NCBI GenBank assembly: GCA_015295835.1
Contig: DVEG01000027.1
Span: forward strand, 186,001-250,000
Direction: 5' to 3'
DNA: 64,000 bases
DNA from: Oscillatoriaceae cyanobacterium M7585_C2015_266
Lineage (GTDB): Bacteria > Cyanobacteriota > Cyanobacteriia > Cyanobacteriales > Oscillatoriaceae
The stretch's first letter is position 1, and every line of letters begins with the position of its first letter. A program made the translations under genes and the position numbers. Positions 18,969 to 28,179 of the stretch are shown one piece after another. A model generated the notes under the pieces. It had not been told where the DNA came from. It did no database searches and was given only the letters and a program-made list of their open reading frames with translations.

Positions 18969-20231
18969 GTGACTACTACTCCCCTGCCTCGCAATCCTCA
19001 ACCAGAAACTGCTAAAATTGGCCAACGCCCCGATGCCCTAGGAAGATTTGGACGGTTTGGCGGCAAGTATGTCCCCGAAACCTTGATGCCAGCCCTAGCT
19101 GAATTAGAAGCGGCATTCTATCAATATCGCAATCATCCCGATTTCCAAGCAGAACTCTCAGGGCTAATGCGAGATTATGTAGGTCGCCCCTCGCCATTAT
19201 ATTTCGCAGAACGCCTGACAGCTCACTACGCTCGCCCCGACGGGAGTGGCCCGCAAATCTATCTCAAGCGAGAAGACTTGAACCACACCGGCGCTCACAA
19301 AATTAACAACGCCCTAGCTCAGGTACTATTAGCCAAGCGGATGGGCAAGCAGCGGATTATTGCAGAAACGGGAGCGGGTCAACATGGTGTAGCAACAGCA
19401 ACAGTGTGTGCGCGTTTCGGGCTGGAGTGCATCATTTACATGGGTGTCCACGATATGGAACGGCAAGCCCTAAATGTCTTTCGCATGAGGTTGATGGGAG
19501 CGGAAGTACGCGGGGTGGCAGCAGGTACGGGCACACTTAAGGATGCGACTTCGGAAGCAATTCGGGATTGGGTGACGAATGTGGAAAATACTCATTATAT
19601 TCTAGGCTCTGTAGCAGGACCGCATCCTTATCCAATGATAGTACGGGATTTTCAAGCAATTATCGGGCAGGAAACGCGAGCGCAGTGTTTAGAAAAATGG
19701 GGCGGGCTGCCAGATATTCTCCTCGCCTGTGTAGGAGGCGGCTCTAATGCTATGGGATTGTTCCACGAATTTATAGACGAACCAAGTGTACGAATGATCG
19801 GTGTGGAAGCAGCAGGTGAGGGGATCGATACAGGTAAACATGCTGCTACTCTGACACGAGGAGAAGTTGGTGTGCTGCACGGGGCAATGAGCTATTTACT
19901 ACAAGATGAAGATGGACAAGTAGTGGAGCCGTACTCGATTAGTGCGGGTCTCGATTACCCTGGTGTTGGACCAGAACATAGTTATTTAAAGGATATCGGA
20001 CGGGTAGAATATTATAGTGTCACTGATAAACAAGCAGTAGAAGGCTGGCAGCGTCTCTCGCGGTTGGAAGGTATTATCCCAGCTCTGGAAACGGCACACG
20101 CGCTCGCCTATTTGGAAACTCTCTGCCCGCAATTGACTGGTAGCCCCCGCATCGTCATTAATTGTTCCGGACGCGGTGATAAAGATGTGCAAACTGTAGC
20201 TAAGTACTTGAATCTGAACATTACGGGATAG
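18969..20231 (+). CDS. trpB: Tryptophan synthase beta chain
   Basis: PLP enzyme that condenses indole and serine to tryptophan, as the alpha2-beta2 complex with TrpA (not in this window). The 420-residue product has [28 protein letters not shown] at the N-terminus, Lys111 as Schiff-base lysine in [13 protein letters not shown], the [10 protein letters not shown] loop and the phosphate-binding GGGSNAMG. Start is GTG 18969. Residues before about 20 are a variable extension. A CAP-domain gene begins 6 bases after the stop, so the two may be co-transcribed. Confidence 0.97.
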   Translation: MTTTPLPRNPQPETAKIGQRPDALGRFGRFGGKYVPETLMPALAELEAAFYQYRNHPDFQAELSGLMRDYVGRPSPLYFAERLTAHYARPDGSGPQIYLKREDLNHTGAHKINNALAQVLLAKRMGKQRIIAETGAGQHGVATATVCARFGLECIIYMGVHDMERQALNVFRMRLMGAEVRGVAAGTGTLKDATSEAIRDWVTNVENTHYILGSVAGPHPYPMIVRDFQAIIGQETRAQCLEKWGGLPDILLACVGGGSNAMGLFHEFIDEPSVRMIGVEAAGEGIDTGKHAATLTRGEVGVLHGAMSYLLQDEDGQVVEPYSISAGLDYPGVGPEHSYLKDIGRVEYYSVTDKQAVEGWQRLSRLEGIIPALETAHALAYLETLCPQLTGSPRIVINCSGRGDKDVQTVAKYLNLNITG

Positions 20232-20237
20232 GTAATC

Positions 20238-20768
20238 TTGAATACACAATTTTTTAAATACTTAACTTTTAGTTTCTTCCTCCTCACTTTCAGCACAACA
20301 GGCTGTGTCTCTGTCATCAAATATGACGATATACAGCCCAGCAATTTAATTAAGCCGGCAATGGCAAATACCACTAGTCTGGCTGCGATGGAGGAAAAAA
20401 TTTATCAACAAGTAAATCAATATCGAGTATCTCGAAATTTACCACCGCTACAACTCGATCCACGAATTAGCGAAGTGTGCCGCGCTCACAGTAAGGCTAT
20501 GTCGGAAGGAAAGGTTCCTTTCAGTCATCAGGGATTTGAGCAGCGCATGAAAATTCTTTCTCAGTCAATTCCCTATCGAAGTGCGGCGGAAAATATTGCC
20601 TATAATTTGGGCTATAGCGAGCCCGCTACTCAAGCAGTGCAGGGATGGATAAAAAGCCCTGGGCATAGAAAAAATATGGAAGGCAATTTCAATTTGACAG
20701 GAGTGGGGGTTGTTCAAAACGCTAAGGGAGAGTATTATTTTACTCAGATATTTATCCGGCGTCGGTGA
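20238..20768 (+). CDS. CAP (SCP/PR-1) domain lipoprotein
   Basis: The 176-residue product starts at TTG 20238 and has a signal segment ending in a lipobox (FSTTGC), so it is probably a lipoprotein. From about residue 50 it is a CAP domain: LPPLQLDPRISEVCRAHSKAM, MSEGKVPFSHQGFEQRM, SAAENIAYN, VQGWIKSPGHRKNMEGNFNLTGVGVV and YYFTQIF. Cavity residues His and Glu of SHQGF, AEN and PGHRKN are present. Extracellular CAP proteins have diverse roles (lipid binding, protease-like); none is indicated here. It is squeezed between trpB and the exonuclease gene with 6- and 4-base gaps. Confidence 0.9.
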   Translation: MNTQFFKYLTFSFFLLTFSTTGCVSVIKYDDIQPSNLIKPAMANTTSLAAMEEKIYQQVNQYRVSRNLPPLQLDPRISEVCRAHSKAMSEGKVPFSHQGFEQRMKILSQSIPYRSAAENIAYNLGYSEPATQAVQGWIKSPGHRKNMEGNFNLTGVGVVQNAKGEYYFTQIFIRRR

Positions 20769-20772
20769 ATAG

Positions 20773-21402
20773 ATGGAATTGCAAGAGTTTCAGGTGTGCG
20801 ATCGCGATCTTTCAAAAGAGCAGCTTGCTGAATATTTAAACAGTCAAGCACTCGCCGTAGATACAGAAACTATGGGATTGCTGCCCATGCGCGATCGCTT
20901 ATGTCTGGTGCAACTGTGCAATGAGCAAGGGCGCGTGACAGTTATTCGCATAGCTAAAGGGCAAACAAAGGCACCCAATTTAAAACAATTGATGACAGCC
21001 TCTCATATCCTAAAAGTGTTTCACTACGCCCGCTTTGATATGGCAATACTGCGCTATCAATTAGAAATTGAAGTAAATCCCATATTTTGCACGAAAATTG
21101 CTAGCAAACTGGCTAGAACCTACAGCTCTAAACACGGGCTAAAAGATCTAGTACAAGAATTAGAAAAAGTAGAACTAGATAAAAGCGCACAAAGTTCTGA
21201 TTGGGGCAATTCCCTTAACCTTTCAGAGGAGCAGTTGAGCTACGCAGCTAATGATGTACGTTACCTGTTGCCTTTGCGCGAAAAACTTACAGCTATGCTA
21301 CAGCGTGAAGAGCGCTGGGAATTAGCACAGCAGTGCTTTCAATGTTTGCCTGTTATAGTTTCTTTGGATTTACTACAATACAAGGATGTTTTTGAGCATT
21401 GA
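20773..21402 (+). CDS. RNase D-like 3'-5' exonuclease (DEDDy domain only)
   Basis: A compact 209-residue protein holding only the DEDDy exonuclease domain: AVDTETMGL (Asp30, Glu32), FHYARFDMAIL with the second Asp, and YAANDVRYLLPL with the Tyr and last Asp. HRDC domains of full RNase D are absent. It would trim structured RNA 3' ends such as tRNA precursors; that substrate is inferred from the family. It follows the CAP gene by 4 bases. Its last 64 bases overlap, tail to tail, the end of the minus-strand glycosyltransferase. Confidence 0.88.
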   Translation: MELQEFQVCDRDLSKEQLAEYLNSQALAVDTETMGLLPMRDRLCLVQLCNEQGRVTVIRIAKGQTKAPNLKQLMTASHILKVFHYARFDMAILRYQLEIEVNPIFCTKIASKLARTYSSKHGLKDLVQELEKVELDKSAQSSDWGNSLNLSEEQLSYAANDVRYLLPLREKLTAMLQREERWELAQQCFQCLPVIVSLDLLQYKDVFEH

Positions 21403-22634
21403 TTGGAAGTCTTGTCGGGATTAAAGCCGGGATTAGGGGATGGAAAGGTTTTGATGAAATCTAAAATTGGCTGCATTTTTTTAGAGAAATCAAATTCAGC
21501 TGCAAAACAAGCTTTGGCATTTCTGCTATAATTGGCGTAGTAGCTCACAATGTGTTCAATTGCAGTTTTGATTTCTTTTCCGTCAGATGGGTTTTTAATG
21601 ACAATGCCGCATTGATATTTTTCGACTAATTGGGAAAGAGAAGGCAAATCATTGACTAAAATCGGTTTCCCCCACTTTAAATACTGTGGCAATTTCCCAG
21701 AAGCCATAGAAATTTGAGAGAAATTATTGCCGATGTCGGCATAAAATGCTAAACCAATTGTTGGCGCTGTGTAAATTTTATCTACTTCGTCATAGGGTAA
21801 GGGTTCTAAAGAAAGAAATAAATTTTTTGAGTTAATTTGTCGCAGTGCTTGAATATCGGGATCGGTTTCCCTTCTCAACTGGCGCTCATGAAAAATTAAG
21901 GCGCAATTTTCTATTTCTGTGAATGCTTTTGCAAGCGCAAAGGAATAAACGGCATCGGATATCATACCGGCTTGTAAAATAAGATGGGGAAATTCTTCTT
22001 CACTCAAATTGAATTTTTCTCGGAAGTAATTTTTTTGAATGGTTTCATTTTCTGGCGCAGCCAAGGTGGAATTAGGTAAATAGAAGACTCTTTCAGGCTG
22101 GCTACTGTAATATTGGCAAAATGTTTTAAATCTGTCTTCATCTTGAATAATTAAGCCTCGTGATTTTTGACAGGCTAATTTTGCTAATCTGGTTAGGCTT
22201 TTGGCGGCTCCTTTAAAAATATATTCGGGTTCATGTAATTCTAAGGATAAGAATAAATAGTTCTGTTTGAATAAAAAATAAACAATTAAAGCTGCGAGCG
22301 CTCCGTAAATGTCTACTGCTATGTTAATTTTTATATCGGTTTTTTTGCGATTCTTTAATAGGTGCAAACAACACTGTATCGTGTAAATGAATAATTCTAA
22401 AACCGGGACTATTTCTGGCCATTTTTTCTTGATTGCGGCAAGGATTCGAGCGGCTTTGCGGAAGTAAAGAATTTGCACGCGCTCTCCTAATTCTCCCGGC
22501 GGTGGATAATCATTTTTGGTGCCGTAGATAGTAATAATATAACCCTCTTCGCTCAAAACTTTTGCTGTATTGACTATGGTGGGTGAAATTCCAACATAGC
22601 CTTCATAGAAAAAAATAGAACATCCGCGATTCAT
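21339..22634 (-). CDS. Glycosyltransferase (GT-B-like), last gene of glycan cluster
   Basis: A 431-residue protein from ATG 22634. The fold pattern is GT-B-like: an N-terminal Rossmann-like start (CSIFFYEGYVGISPTIVNTAKVLSEEGY) and a C-terminal nucleotide-sugar half with LPQYLKWGKPILVNDLPSLSQLVEKYQCGIVI, as in GT4 enzymes. Donor and acceptor are unknown. The natural end is probably near FIKTF; the last 30 or so residues (SPNPGFNPDKTSNQ...) come from an STRR-like repeat and then from the antisense of the exonuclease gene, and look like accidental extension. The upstream methyltransferase stop is 15 bases before this start, so the genes are likely co-transcribed. Confidence 0.78.
   Translation of the reverse strand: MNRGCSIFFYEGYVGISPTIVNTAKVLSEEGYIITIYGTKNDYPPPGELGERVQILYFRKAARILAAIKKKWPEIVPVLELFIYTIQCCLHLLKNRKKTDIKINIAVDIYGALAALIVYFLFKQNYLFLSLELHEPEYIFKGAAKSLTRLAKLACQKSRGLIIQDEDRFKTFCQYYSSQPERVFYLPNSTLAAPENETIQKNYFREKFNLSEEEFPHLILQAGMISDAVYSFALAKAFTEIENCALIFHERQLRRETDPDIQALRQINSKNLFLSLEPLPYDEVDKIYTAPTIGLAFYADIGNNFSQISMASGKLPQYLKWGKPILVNDLPSLSQLVEKYQCGIVIKNPSDGKEIKTAIEHIVSYYANYSRNAKACFAAEFDFSKKMQPILDFIKTFPSPNPGFNPDKTSNQCSKTSLYCSKSKETITGKH
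21415..21442. repeat. STRR-like repeat at the glycosyltransferase 3' end
   Basis: Two copies of cgggatta (21416-21423 and 21428-21435) followed by ggggatgg. On the minus strand this encodes PNPGFNPD in the C-terminal tail of the glycosyltransferase. It lies 13 bases past the exonuclease stop. Confidence 0.65.
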
Positions 22635-22649
22635 TTAACAACCTCTATT

Positions 22650-23420
22650 CTATAAAGCTCGACACACACAATAAACTCCCCAACTTTTCAAATCAGGAAT
22701 GCGCTCGCTCATCCATTCCCGACAAGTTATGAATTCAAACCCATTCGCTGTTGCTAGCCATTTAATTTCTGGCTGAAAAAGATAGCGCATTTTATGAACT
22801 TCGTGCAATTCTTCAACCGCACCAGTTTGTTTATTTTTAACAAAAATTTGATAATTGACATCAACTATGTTATCATTTACATGGATAACTGGCTCTGCAA
22901 TCCGGGTAATTGCGATTTCGTCATCTTCAAAACGCTTGATACGAATAGCAGGGCGCTCGCTTAAAACTGCTGCCCCATACCAATAATCGAAAATAAATGC
23001 GCCCCCTGTTTTGAGATGAGTTTTAGCCGTAGCAAAAGTAGCTTGTAAGTCTGCATTTGTCGTCTGGTAACTGATTACATGAAATAAAGAAATGACGGCA
23101 TCAAATTGTCTGTTTAATCGGATGTTGCGAATGTCGGCATGGAAAAATTGTAGTTTTTCAGCGTGTTGGGGAGGTAATTCGTACGCTCGCTTTTTTGCTC
23201 TTTCCAACATCTCACTGCTGAAATCGACGCCGCAAATTTCATATCCCATTTCTGCAAGTAGTGTTGCATGTATTCCCGTGCCGCATCCCAATTCTAAAAT
23301 TGATTGCGCTTGCGCAGCGTATTTGTGCAACAATTGGCGTACATATTTTGCTTCTGCGGTATAGTCTTTATCTTTATATAATAAGTCATAATAGCGGGCA
23401 TAACTGCTAAATACACTCAC
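22650..23420 (-). CDS. SAM-dependent methyltransferase
   Basis: Class I methyltransferase fold. I use GTG 23420 (VSVFSSYARYYDLLYKDKDY) because it has a strong ribosome-binding site (aaaggagag) and leaves a 14-base gap to the upstream gene; a longer reading to 23483 would overlap that gene. Motif I is SILELGCGTGIHATLLAEMG (about 40-59), followed by GVDFSSEMLERAKKRA and the motif FDAVISLFHVISYQ. The C-terminus (EIKWLATANGFEFITCREWM) is typical of sugar or small-molecule methyltransferases of glycan clusters. The substrate, probably a sugar in the local glycan, is inferred from context. Confidence 0.85.
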   Translation of the reverse strand: MSVFSSYARYYDLLYKDKDYTAEAKYVRQLLHKYAAQAQSILELGCGTGIHATLLAEMGYEICGVDFSSEMLERAKKRAYELPPQHAEKLQFFHADIRNIRLNRQFDAVISLFHVISYQTTNADLQATFATAKTHLKTGGAFIFDYWYGAAVLSERPAIRIKRFEDDEIAITRIAEPVIHVNDNIVDVNYQIFVKNKQTGAVEELHEVHKMRYLFQPEIKWLATANGFEFITCREWMSERIPDLKSWGVYCVCRAL

Positions 23421-23434
23421 AAATGCTCTCCTTT

Positions 23435-24445
23435 TTATAACTGCGGCAAAGTGTAATCCCAGTAATCTTTTTTTAATACCCATTCTAGCAGCTTGGGATT
23501 ATTGCGAACGGCAGATTGATGAAATTCATATCCTTTTCGATATGCTTTGTTGAATTTTCGGTGCAATTTCTGTTTTTCGGATAATTTGATTCTACCACTA
23601 GCGATTAACAAGGTATCTTTCAGCCCTAAAAGTGCTGCTTTTACACGCTCCTGTAGATTTTTTTTATTCAATTTGCCTTGACTTTCTCGAATCTGCGTAT
23701 AAGAATCGCAAATCCCTTGATAAAAAAATCGCTTTTCAAAATATTCCGGTGTTAGTCTTTCTTTAGTAATGTGATGAAAAACTAAAGCTCTTGGTTGATA
23801 AATAGCGCGATATCCTAATTTATTGGCTTGCCTTGTTAGCCCGGTTTCTCCATCTCCTTGAAAGTGTTGCAAGTGGGAAGGAAGGCAATCGGGGTGAAAT
23901 CCTCCTAACTCAAATAGGGCTTTTTTACGAATGGAAAAGTTTAATCCCCAGACATAATTAGCGCTGATTTCACGTATTTCGCTGCCAAAGTCTAAAAGAC
24001 TTAAGTAGCCGCAAAATCGCCCGTATGGGTGAGGGCACCAAAACCATTCTATCCATTTGGGGGGTTCGATTTCATATTTCGGTAAGTTACGCCCTCCGAC
24101 GAGTTGTACGGTAGTATCGGTAAAACTATCTGCGAGCGCTTGTAGCCAGTTTACATCTGCTTCTATATCGTCGTCAATGAATATTAAAATATCTCCCTGC
24201 GCTTCTAAAGCACCCCGGTGACGCCCTGACAGTAAACCCGGTTCTGTTTCTAAAATATAACGAATTTGATGCCGGTTGTTTCTAGCAATAAATTTTTCTG
24301 ATGCGGTTTTAGTGCCATCCGTTGAGTTGTTGTCTAAAATTAAAATTTCAAACTTGTCAGGAGAGAAATTTTGCGCGCCAAGAGATGCAAGCGCTCGGAT
24401 AAGATATTTCTCACGATTGAAAGTTGGTATAATTATTGAAATCAT
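23435..24445 (-). CDS. Glycosyltransferase family 2
   Basis: GT-A fold inverting transferase of 336 residues from ATG 24445: MISIIIPTFNREKYLIRAL, nucleotide-binding ILDNNSTDGT, and the metal-binding acidic cluster IFIDDDIEAD (Asp91-93). The sequence FQGDGETGLTRQANKLGYRAIYQP holds the acceptor/base region. C-terminal residues 250-336 are basic and helical with no membrane anchor. It belongs to the minus-strand glycan cluster, 21 bases downstream of the aminotransferase. Sugar specificity cannot be read from the sequence. Confidence 0.9.
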   Translation of the reverse strand: MISIIIPTFNREKYLIRALASLGAQNFSPDKFEILILDNNSTDGTKTASEKFIARNNRHQIRYILETEPGLLSGRHRGALEAQGDILIFIDDDIEADVNWLQALADSFTDTTVQLVGGRNLPKYEIEPPKWIEWFWCPHPYGRFCGYLSLLDFGSEIREISANYVWGLNFSIRKKALFELGGFHPDCLPSHLQHFQGDGETGLTRQANKLGYRAIYQPRALVFHHITKERLTPEYFEKRFFYQGICDSYTQIRESQGKLNKKNLQERVKAALLGLKDTLLIASGRIKLSEKQKLHRKFNKAYRKGYEFHQSAVRNNPKLLEWVLKKDYWDYTLPQL

Positions 24446-24466
24446 AAATAATTTACATTTGTTTAG

Positions 24467-25585
24467 TTACTTCATCACTTCTTTCAGTACCTCGGCGACG
24501 CGCTTTATTTGTTCTTCGGTTAAAGCTAGCCCACTAGGAATATAAAACCCCCGCCGTGCTAGGCGCTCGGAAATAGGATGTGATTCTCCTAAAAACAATC
24601 CCATTTTATGAAAAACTGGCTGTTCGTGCATTGGGCAAAAAAATGGTCTTGTGCCGATTTTGTGCTGGCTGAGTCGTTTCATTGCTTCGGCGGCATCAAA
24701 AGGTACTTCATCTTTTAAGACTATGCCATACACCCAATAAATATTTTCTGCATAATCGGTTTTTTCAACTGGAAGTTGTAAGCCTGGTATATCTGCCAGT
24801 AATTCGTTGTAGCGTCGCCCCATTTGGCGTTTACGATCGCAAAATTCATCTAATCTTTCTAATTGTGCTTTTCCTAAAGCGGCTTGTAAATTAGTCATAC
24901 GGAAATTCCAGCCCAATTCTTCATGTACAAATCGCTTATGCGGATTAAAGCACAAGTTTCGCAAACTCCGACATCGCTCGGCGATTTTGCTGCTATCTGT
25001 GACTAGCATTCCTCCTTCTCCAGTGGTGATGTGCTTATTGGGATAAAAGCTAAAAGTGCTAATTTCGCCAAAACTGCCACATGGTTTTCCGCGATAGGTT
25101 TGCCCGTGCATTTCTGCGGCATCTTCTATAATAGCTAAGTTATATTTTTCTGCCAATTCTAACACGGGATTCATGTCGACAGGTAATCCATAGATATGAA
25201 CTACCATTATTGCTTTTGTTTGAGGTGTAATTTTTGCTTCGATTTTTTCTACCTGCATATTCCAGGTAAATAAATCGCAGTCAACGAGTATGGGAATAGC
25301 GCCAGCTCGTGCGATCGCTGCTGCGCAAGATATAATTGTAAAAGTTGGTAAAATCACCTCATCTCCTTTACCAATTCCCAGGGCTGCTACAGCAACTTCT
25401 AGAGCTGCGGAGCCATTACAAACAGCTATTCCGTATTTTCTCCCGACTCGGGCAGCGAAGGCTTCTTCAAATTCCTTTACAAAGGGACCTTCTGAAGAAA
25501 TCCAGCCACTTTCGATGCACTGATTGAGGTATTTTTTTTCATTTCCATCTAAGAGGGGTTGGTTAACTGGTATTGCTTCTGACAT
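24467..25585 (-). CDS. DegT/DnrJ/EryC1/StrS-type sugar aminotransferase
   Basis: PLP-dependent aminotransferase that makes amino sugars from nucleotide-linked keto sugars. The 372-residue protein begins IPVNQPLLDGNEKKYLNQCIESGWISSEGPFVKEFE, typical of perosamine synthase-like members. It has the PLP-contact Asp in IEDAAEMHG (Asp155), Lys184 in SFYPNKHITTGEGG and the C-terminal RPFFCPMHEQPVF. It most likely uses a UDP- or GDP-4-keto-6-deoxy sugar; the exact sugar is inference. It lies 8 bases downstream of the cupin gene, so they form one operon. Confidence 0.93.
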   Translation of the reverse strand: MSEAIPVNQPLLDGNEKKYLNQCIESGWISSEGPFVKEFEEAFAARVGRKYGIAVCNGSAALEVAVAALGIGKGDEVILPTFTIISCAAAIARAGAIPILVDCDLFTWNMQVEKIEAKITPQTKAIMVVHIYGLPVDMNPVLELAEKYNLAIIEDAAEMHGQTYRGKPCGSFGEISTFSFYPNKHITTGEGGMLVTDSSKIAERCRSLRNLCFNPHKRFVHEELGWNFRMTNLQAALGKAQLERLDEFCDRKRQMGRRYNELLADIPGLQLPVEKTDYAENIYWVYGIVLKDEVPFDAAEAMKRLSQHKIGTRPFFCPMHEQPVFHKMGLFLGESHPISERLARRGFYIPSGLALTEEQIKRVAEVLKEVMK

Positions 25586-25593
25586 AGACTTTG

Positions 25594-26049
25594 TTAAATT
25601 ATTTTAATTTTTTCAGGTGCGATCGCTTCAAAACGTGTTTTATCGCGCTCGCCCATATATGGTCCTTGTTTTACTTCCACCATTTCCACTTCTTCCAAAA
25701 CCTCAAATCCGTGCCCTCCTTTTATCAAAAGTATAACATCTCCTGCTGTTAAAATTACACTTCCCAGATAATCCTGATCTTCACAATAAAAATCTACCCG
25801 CAATTTTCCCTTTTTAATAAACAACACTTCTTGAGTGTAGTAAACTTCTCGGAGAACGATATTATGAATGTGAGGCTCTATTTTTTTTCCTGCTGGATGC
25901 CGCATGTACCCTAATTGTTGAGAAAGAGTATTTGAGGTAAAAAAATGAACTCCTGGCTGGTTAAAATTGCCAGATAGGATAAGAGCCAAAAGCTGATTAT
26001 TTTTGTCGGTAATTTTCCGAATATGGTTGACATCGAGTTCGACTGACAT
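25594..26049 (-). CDS. Cupin-fold protein of the glycan cluster
   Basis: 151 residues from ATG 26049, first gene of the minus-strand cluster. The central part is a cupin barrel: RHPAGKKIEPHIHNIVLREV with the HIH metal-type pair, VLFIKKGKLRVDFYCEDQDYLGSVILTAGDVILLIKGGHGFEVLEE. Similar small cupins occur beside sugar aminotransferases in polysaccharide clusters and may be nucleotide-sugar isomerases or binding proteins. I cannot assign a reaction. Divergent from mutL across 152 bases. Confidence 0.75.
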   Translation of the reverse strand: MSVELDVNHIRKITDKNNQLLALILSGNFNQPGVHFFTSNTLSQQLGYMRHPAGKKIEPHIHNIVLREVYYTQEVLFIKKGKLRVDFYCEDQDYLGSVILTAGDVILLIKGGHGFEVLEEVEMVEVKQGPYMGERDKTRFEAIAPEKIKII

Positions 26050-26201
26050 TTCTGAAAAATTAAAGTAAATTCAATAAAAAATGGTATAATTATTAAGAGC
26101 GATCGCAGTAGGGTAGAAAAGATAAAGAAAGCTAGAGAGATTTATCAAGCAGAAATCCCTCAGAGCAGTATACTCTAGCCAAAAAGCCCGTATAGGAAAA
26201 T

Positions 26202-27932
26202 ATGACATCTACCATACAACCCCTACCTACAGAAGTAGTGAATCTAATTGCTGCCGGGGAAGTAATTGACTCAATGGCAGCAGTAGTGAGAGAATTAGCA
26301 GAGAACGCCCTAGATGCAGGTGCGAAACGCATAGCCATTTACCTGTGGCCCGAAAATTGGCGGATTCAGGTTGCCGACAATGGCTGCGGCATGAATCTAG
26401 AAGATTTACAGCAGGCAGCAAAAGCCCACAGTACGAGCAAAATCCGCAACAGAGAAGATCTCTGGAAAATTAGCAGCCTAGGATATCGAGGGGAAGCGCT
26501 ACATAGCATGGCGGCACTAGCAACCCTAGAAATAATTAGCCGTCCGACATTTCCTCAAGATGCAGAGGGTTGGCGCGTCACTTACAATAACCAAGGCGAA
26601 GTCTTGCAGACATTGCCGATGGGAGTTGCACCCGGCACTATAGTCACGGTATCGAATTTATTCGACAATTGGCAAGCCAGGAGAGCCGGGATGCCCTCTT
26701 ATGCACAACAGTTAAAAGCGGTACAGCTAGTAATACAACACCTTGCCCTCTGCCATCCCTACGTAACCTGGCAAGTAGAGCAAAATGATCGCCGCTGGTT
26801 TGCTATCAGCCCAAGCCAAACCCCGAAACAGGTTTTGACGCAGCTATTCCGGGAAATACACGCCAGCGATTTACAGTATTTAAAAATTGAAATACCGGAT
26901 GTAATTATTCCCGAATCCCCAAATCCCGGCAATCCTACAATCCCCAAATCCCGGCAATCTCAAATCGAATTAGTAGTAGGATTACCCGAGCGCTGTCACA
27001 GGAGGCGTCCGGATTGGGTAAAAGTAGCGGTAAACGGGAGAATAGTGCGCTCGCCAGAATTGGAGCAAGTGATATTCAGCGCTTTTGCACGCACACTGCC
27101 ACGGGAGCGCTCGCCGGTGTGTTTCTTACATCTAAAGATACCCCCCGCTCAAATAGACTGGAACCGCCTACCGTCAAAAGCGGAAATTTACTTGCATAAT
27201 CTAGAATACTGGCAAGAAAAAGTTAAAGAAGCGATCGCTTCTGCCTTAAACTTAAACCTCAATCCCGAAACCCTGTCGGTAGCCGCTCAGCAGCGGGTAA
27301 GTAAATTGCTAAAGGCATCGGAAGAGAAGGGGGCTTACGGCATCACCCCGGCAAGCGCGACTACTGAGGGTAAAGAGGAGCGGATACAGGGCTTACACCT
27401 AAAAGCGATCGCTCAGGTTCACAATACCTATATTGTAGCAGAACATCCTGGCGGGTTATGGCTGATAGAGCAGCACATTGCCCACGAGCGGGTATTGTAT
27501 GAACAATTATGCGCTCGCTGGCAGCTAGTACCCTTGCAAACCCCCATAATTCTAAGCAACCTCACCCCTGCCCAAATCGAGCAACTGCAGCGCATTGGCA
27601 TTGAAATTGATCCTTTTGGTGAGCTACTTTGGGCTGCTCGCAGTGCCCCTGCCCTTCTCGCCAAACGTAGCGACTGTGCAGCCGCCCTGATTGAACTTAG
27701 TTGCGGTGGCGACTTGCAAGCTGCTCAGGTTGCCACTGCTTGCCGCTGCGCCATCCGTAACGGCACCCCCCTCTCCCTTGCAGAAATGCAAACTTTATTA
27801 GAGCAGTGGCAACGCACCAAACATCCCCGCACCTGTCCACATGGTCGTCCGATTTATTTGTCTTTAGAAGAATCCGATCTTTCACGTTATTTTCGACGTC
27901 ATTGGGTAATTGGTAAAAGTCATGGCATATAA
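26202..27932 (+). CDS. mutL: DNA mismatch repair protein MutL
   Basis: Couples mismatch recognition by MutS to strand removal. The 576-residue protein has the GHKL ATPase (Glu31 in RELAENALDAG, VADNGCGM, GYRGEAL) and a C-terminal domain with endonuclease-type motifs: EQHIAHERVLYE (Glu where DQHA...E normally starts with Asp), ACRCAIR and CPHGRP. That pattern suggests a nicking MutL, as in organisms without MutH. The linker contains two copies of a 20-base STRR-like repeat. The start is ATG 26202. A strong hairpin terminator follows directly. Confidence 0.95.
   Translation: MTSTIQPLPTEVVNLIAAGEVIDSMAAVVRELAENALDAGAKRIAIYLWPENWRIQVADNGCGMNLEDLQQAAKAHSTSKIRNREDLWKISSLGYRGEALHSMAALATLEIISRPTFPQDAEGWRVTYNNQGEVLQTLPMGVAPGTIVTVSNLFDNWQARRAGMPSYAQQLKAVQLVIQHLALCHPYVTWQVEQNDRRWFAISPSQTPKQVLTQLFREIHASDLQYLKIEIPDVIIPESPNPGNPTIPKSRQSQIELVVGLPERCHRRRPDWVKVAVNGRIVRSPELEQVIFSAFARTLPRERSPVCFLHLKIPPAQIDWNRLPSKAEIYLHNLEYWQEKVKEAIASALNLNLNPETLSVAAQQRVSKLLKASEEKGAYGITPASATTEGKEERIQGLHLKAIAQVHNTYIVAEHPGGLWLIEQHIAHERVLYEQLCARWQLVPLQTPIILSNLTPAQIEQLQRIGIEIDPFGELLWAARSAPALLAKRSDCAAALIELSCGGDLQAAQVATACRCAIRNGTPLSLAEMQTLLEQWQRTKHPRTCPHGRPIYLSLEESDLSRYFRRHWVIGKSHGI
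26914..26958. repeat. Two 20-base STRR-like direct repeats in the mutL linker
   Basis: aatccccaaatcccggcaat occurs perfectly at 26914-26933 and 26939-26958. The 25-base period is not a multiple of three, so the two copies are read in different frames (SPNPGN, then IPKSRQ). The second reading matches the copy in gyrA. Confidence 0.85.
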
Positions 27933-27933
27933 G

Positions 27934-28010
27934 AAAAAGCCTAGGGCGTGAGTGTGATTATTTATTTTTATTTTTTTATTTTTTTATTTTTTTTTTTTTT
28001 TAGGCTTTTT
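27934..28010 (+). terminator. mutL terminator with long T-rich loop
   Basis: Perfect 10-base stem aaaaagccta (27934-27943) / taggcttttt (28001-28010), closing right after the mutL stop. The 57-base loop is largely runs of T broken by single A residues. Confidence 0.75.
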
Positions 28011-28179
28011 TCTATTTGTTTTCGTATCACTTTGTAAGAAGATCACTGTCTATAGTATGCTTATCAAGAGATAACTTTAGAAAACTTTTCTCATATTTTT
28101 CTTTTTTTGTAAATCGTTTGCTATGCTCCCTGTAAATGCTACAATTACAATTAGATACTGAAAAAAATAGCCACAACTT

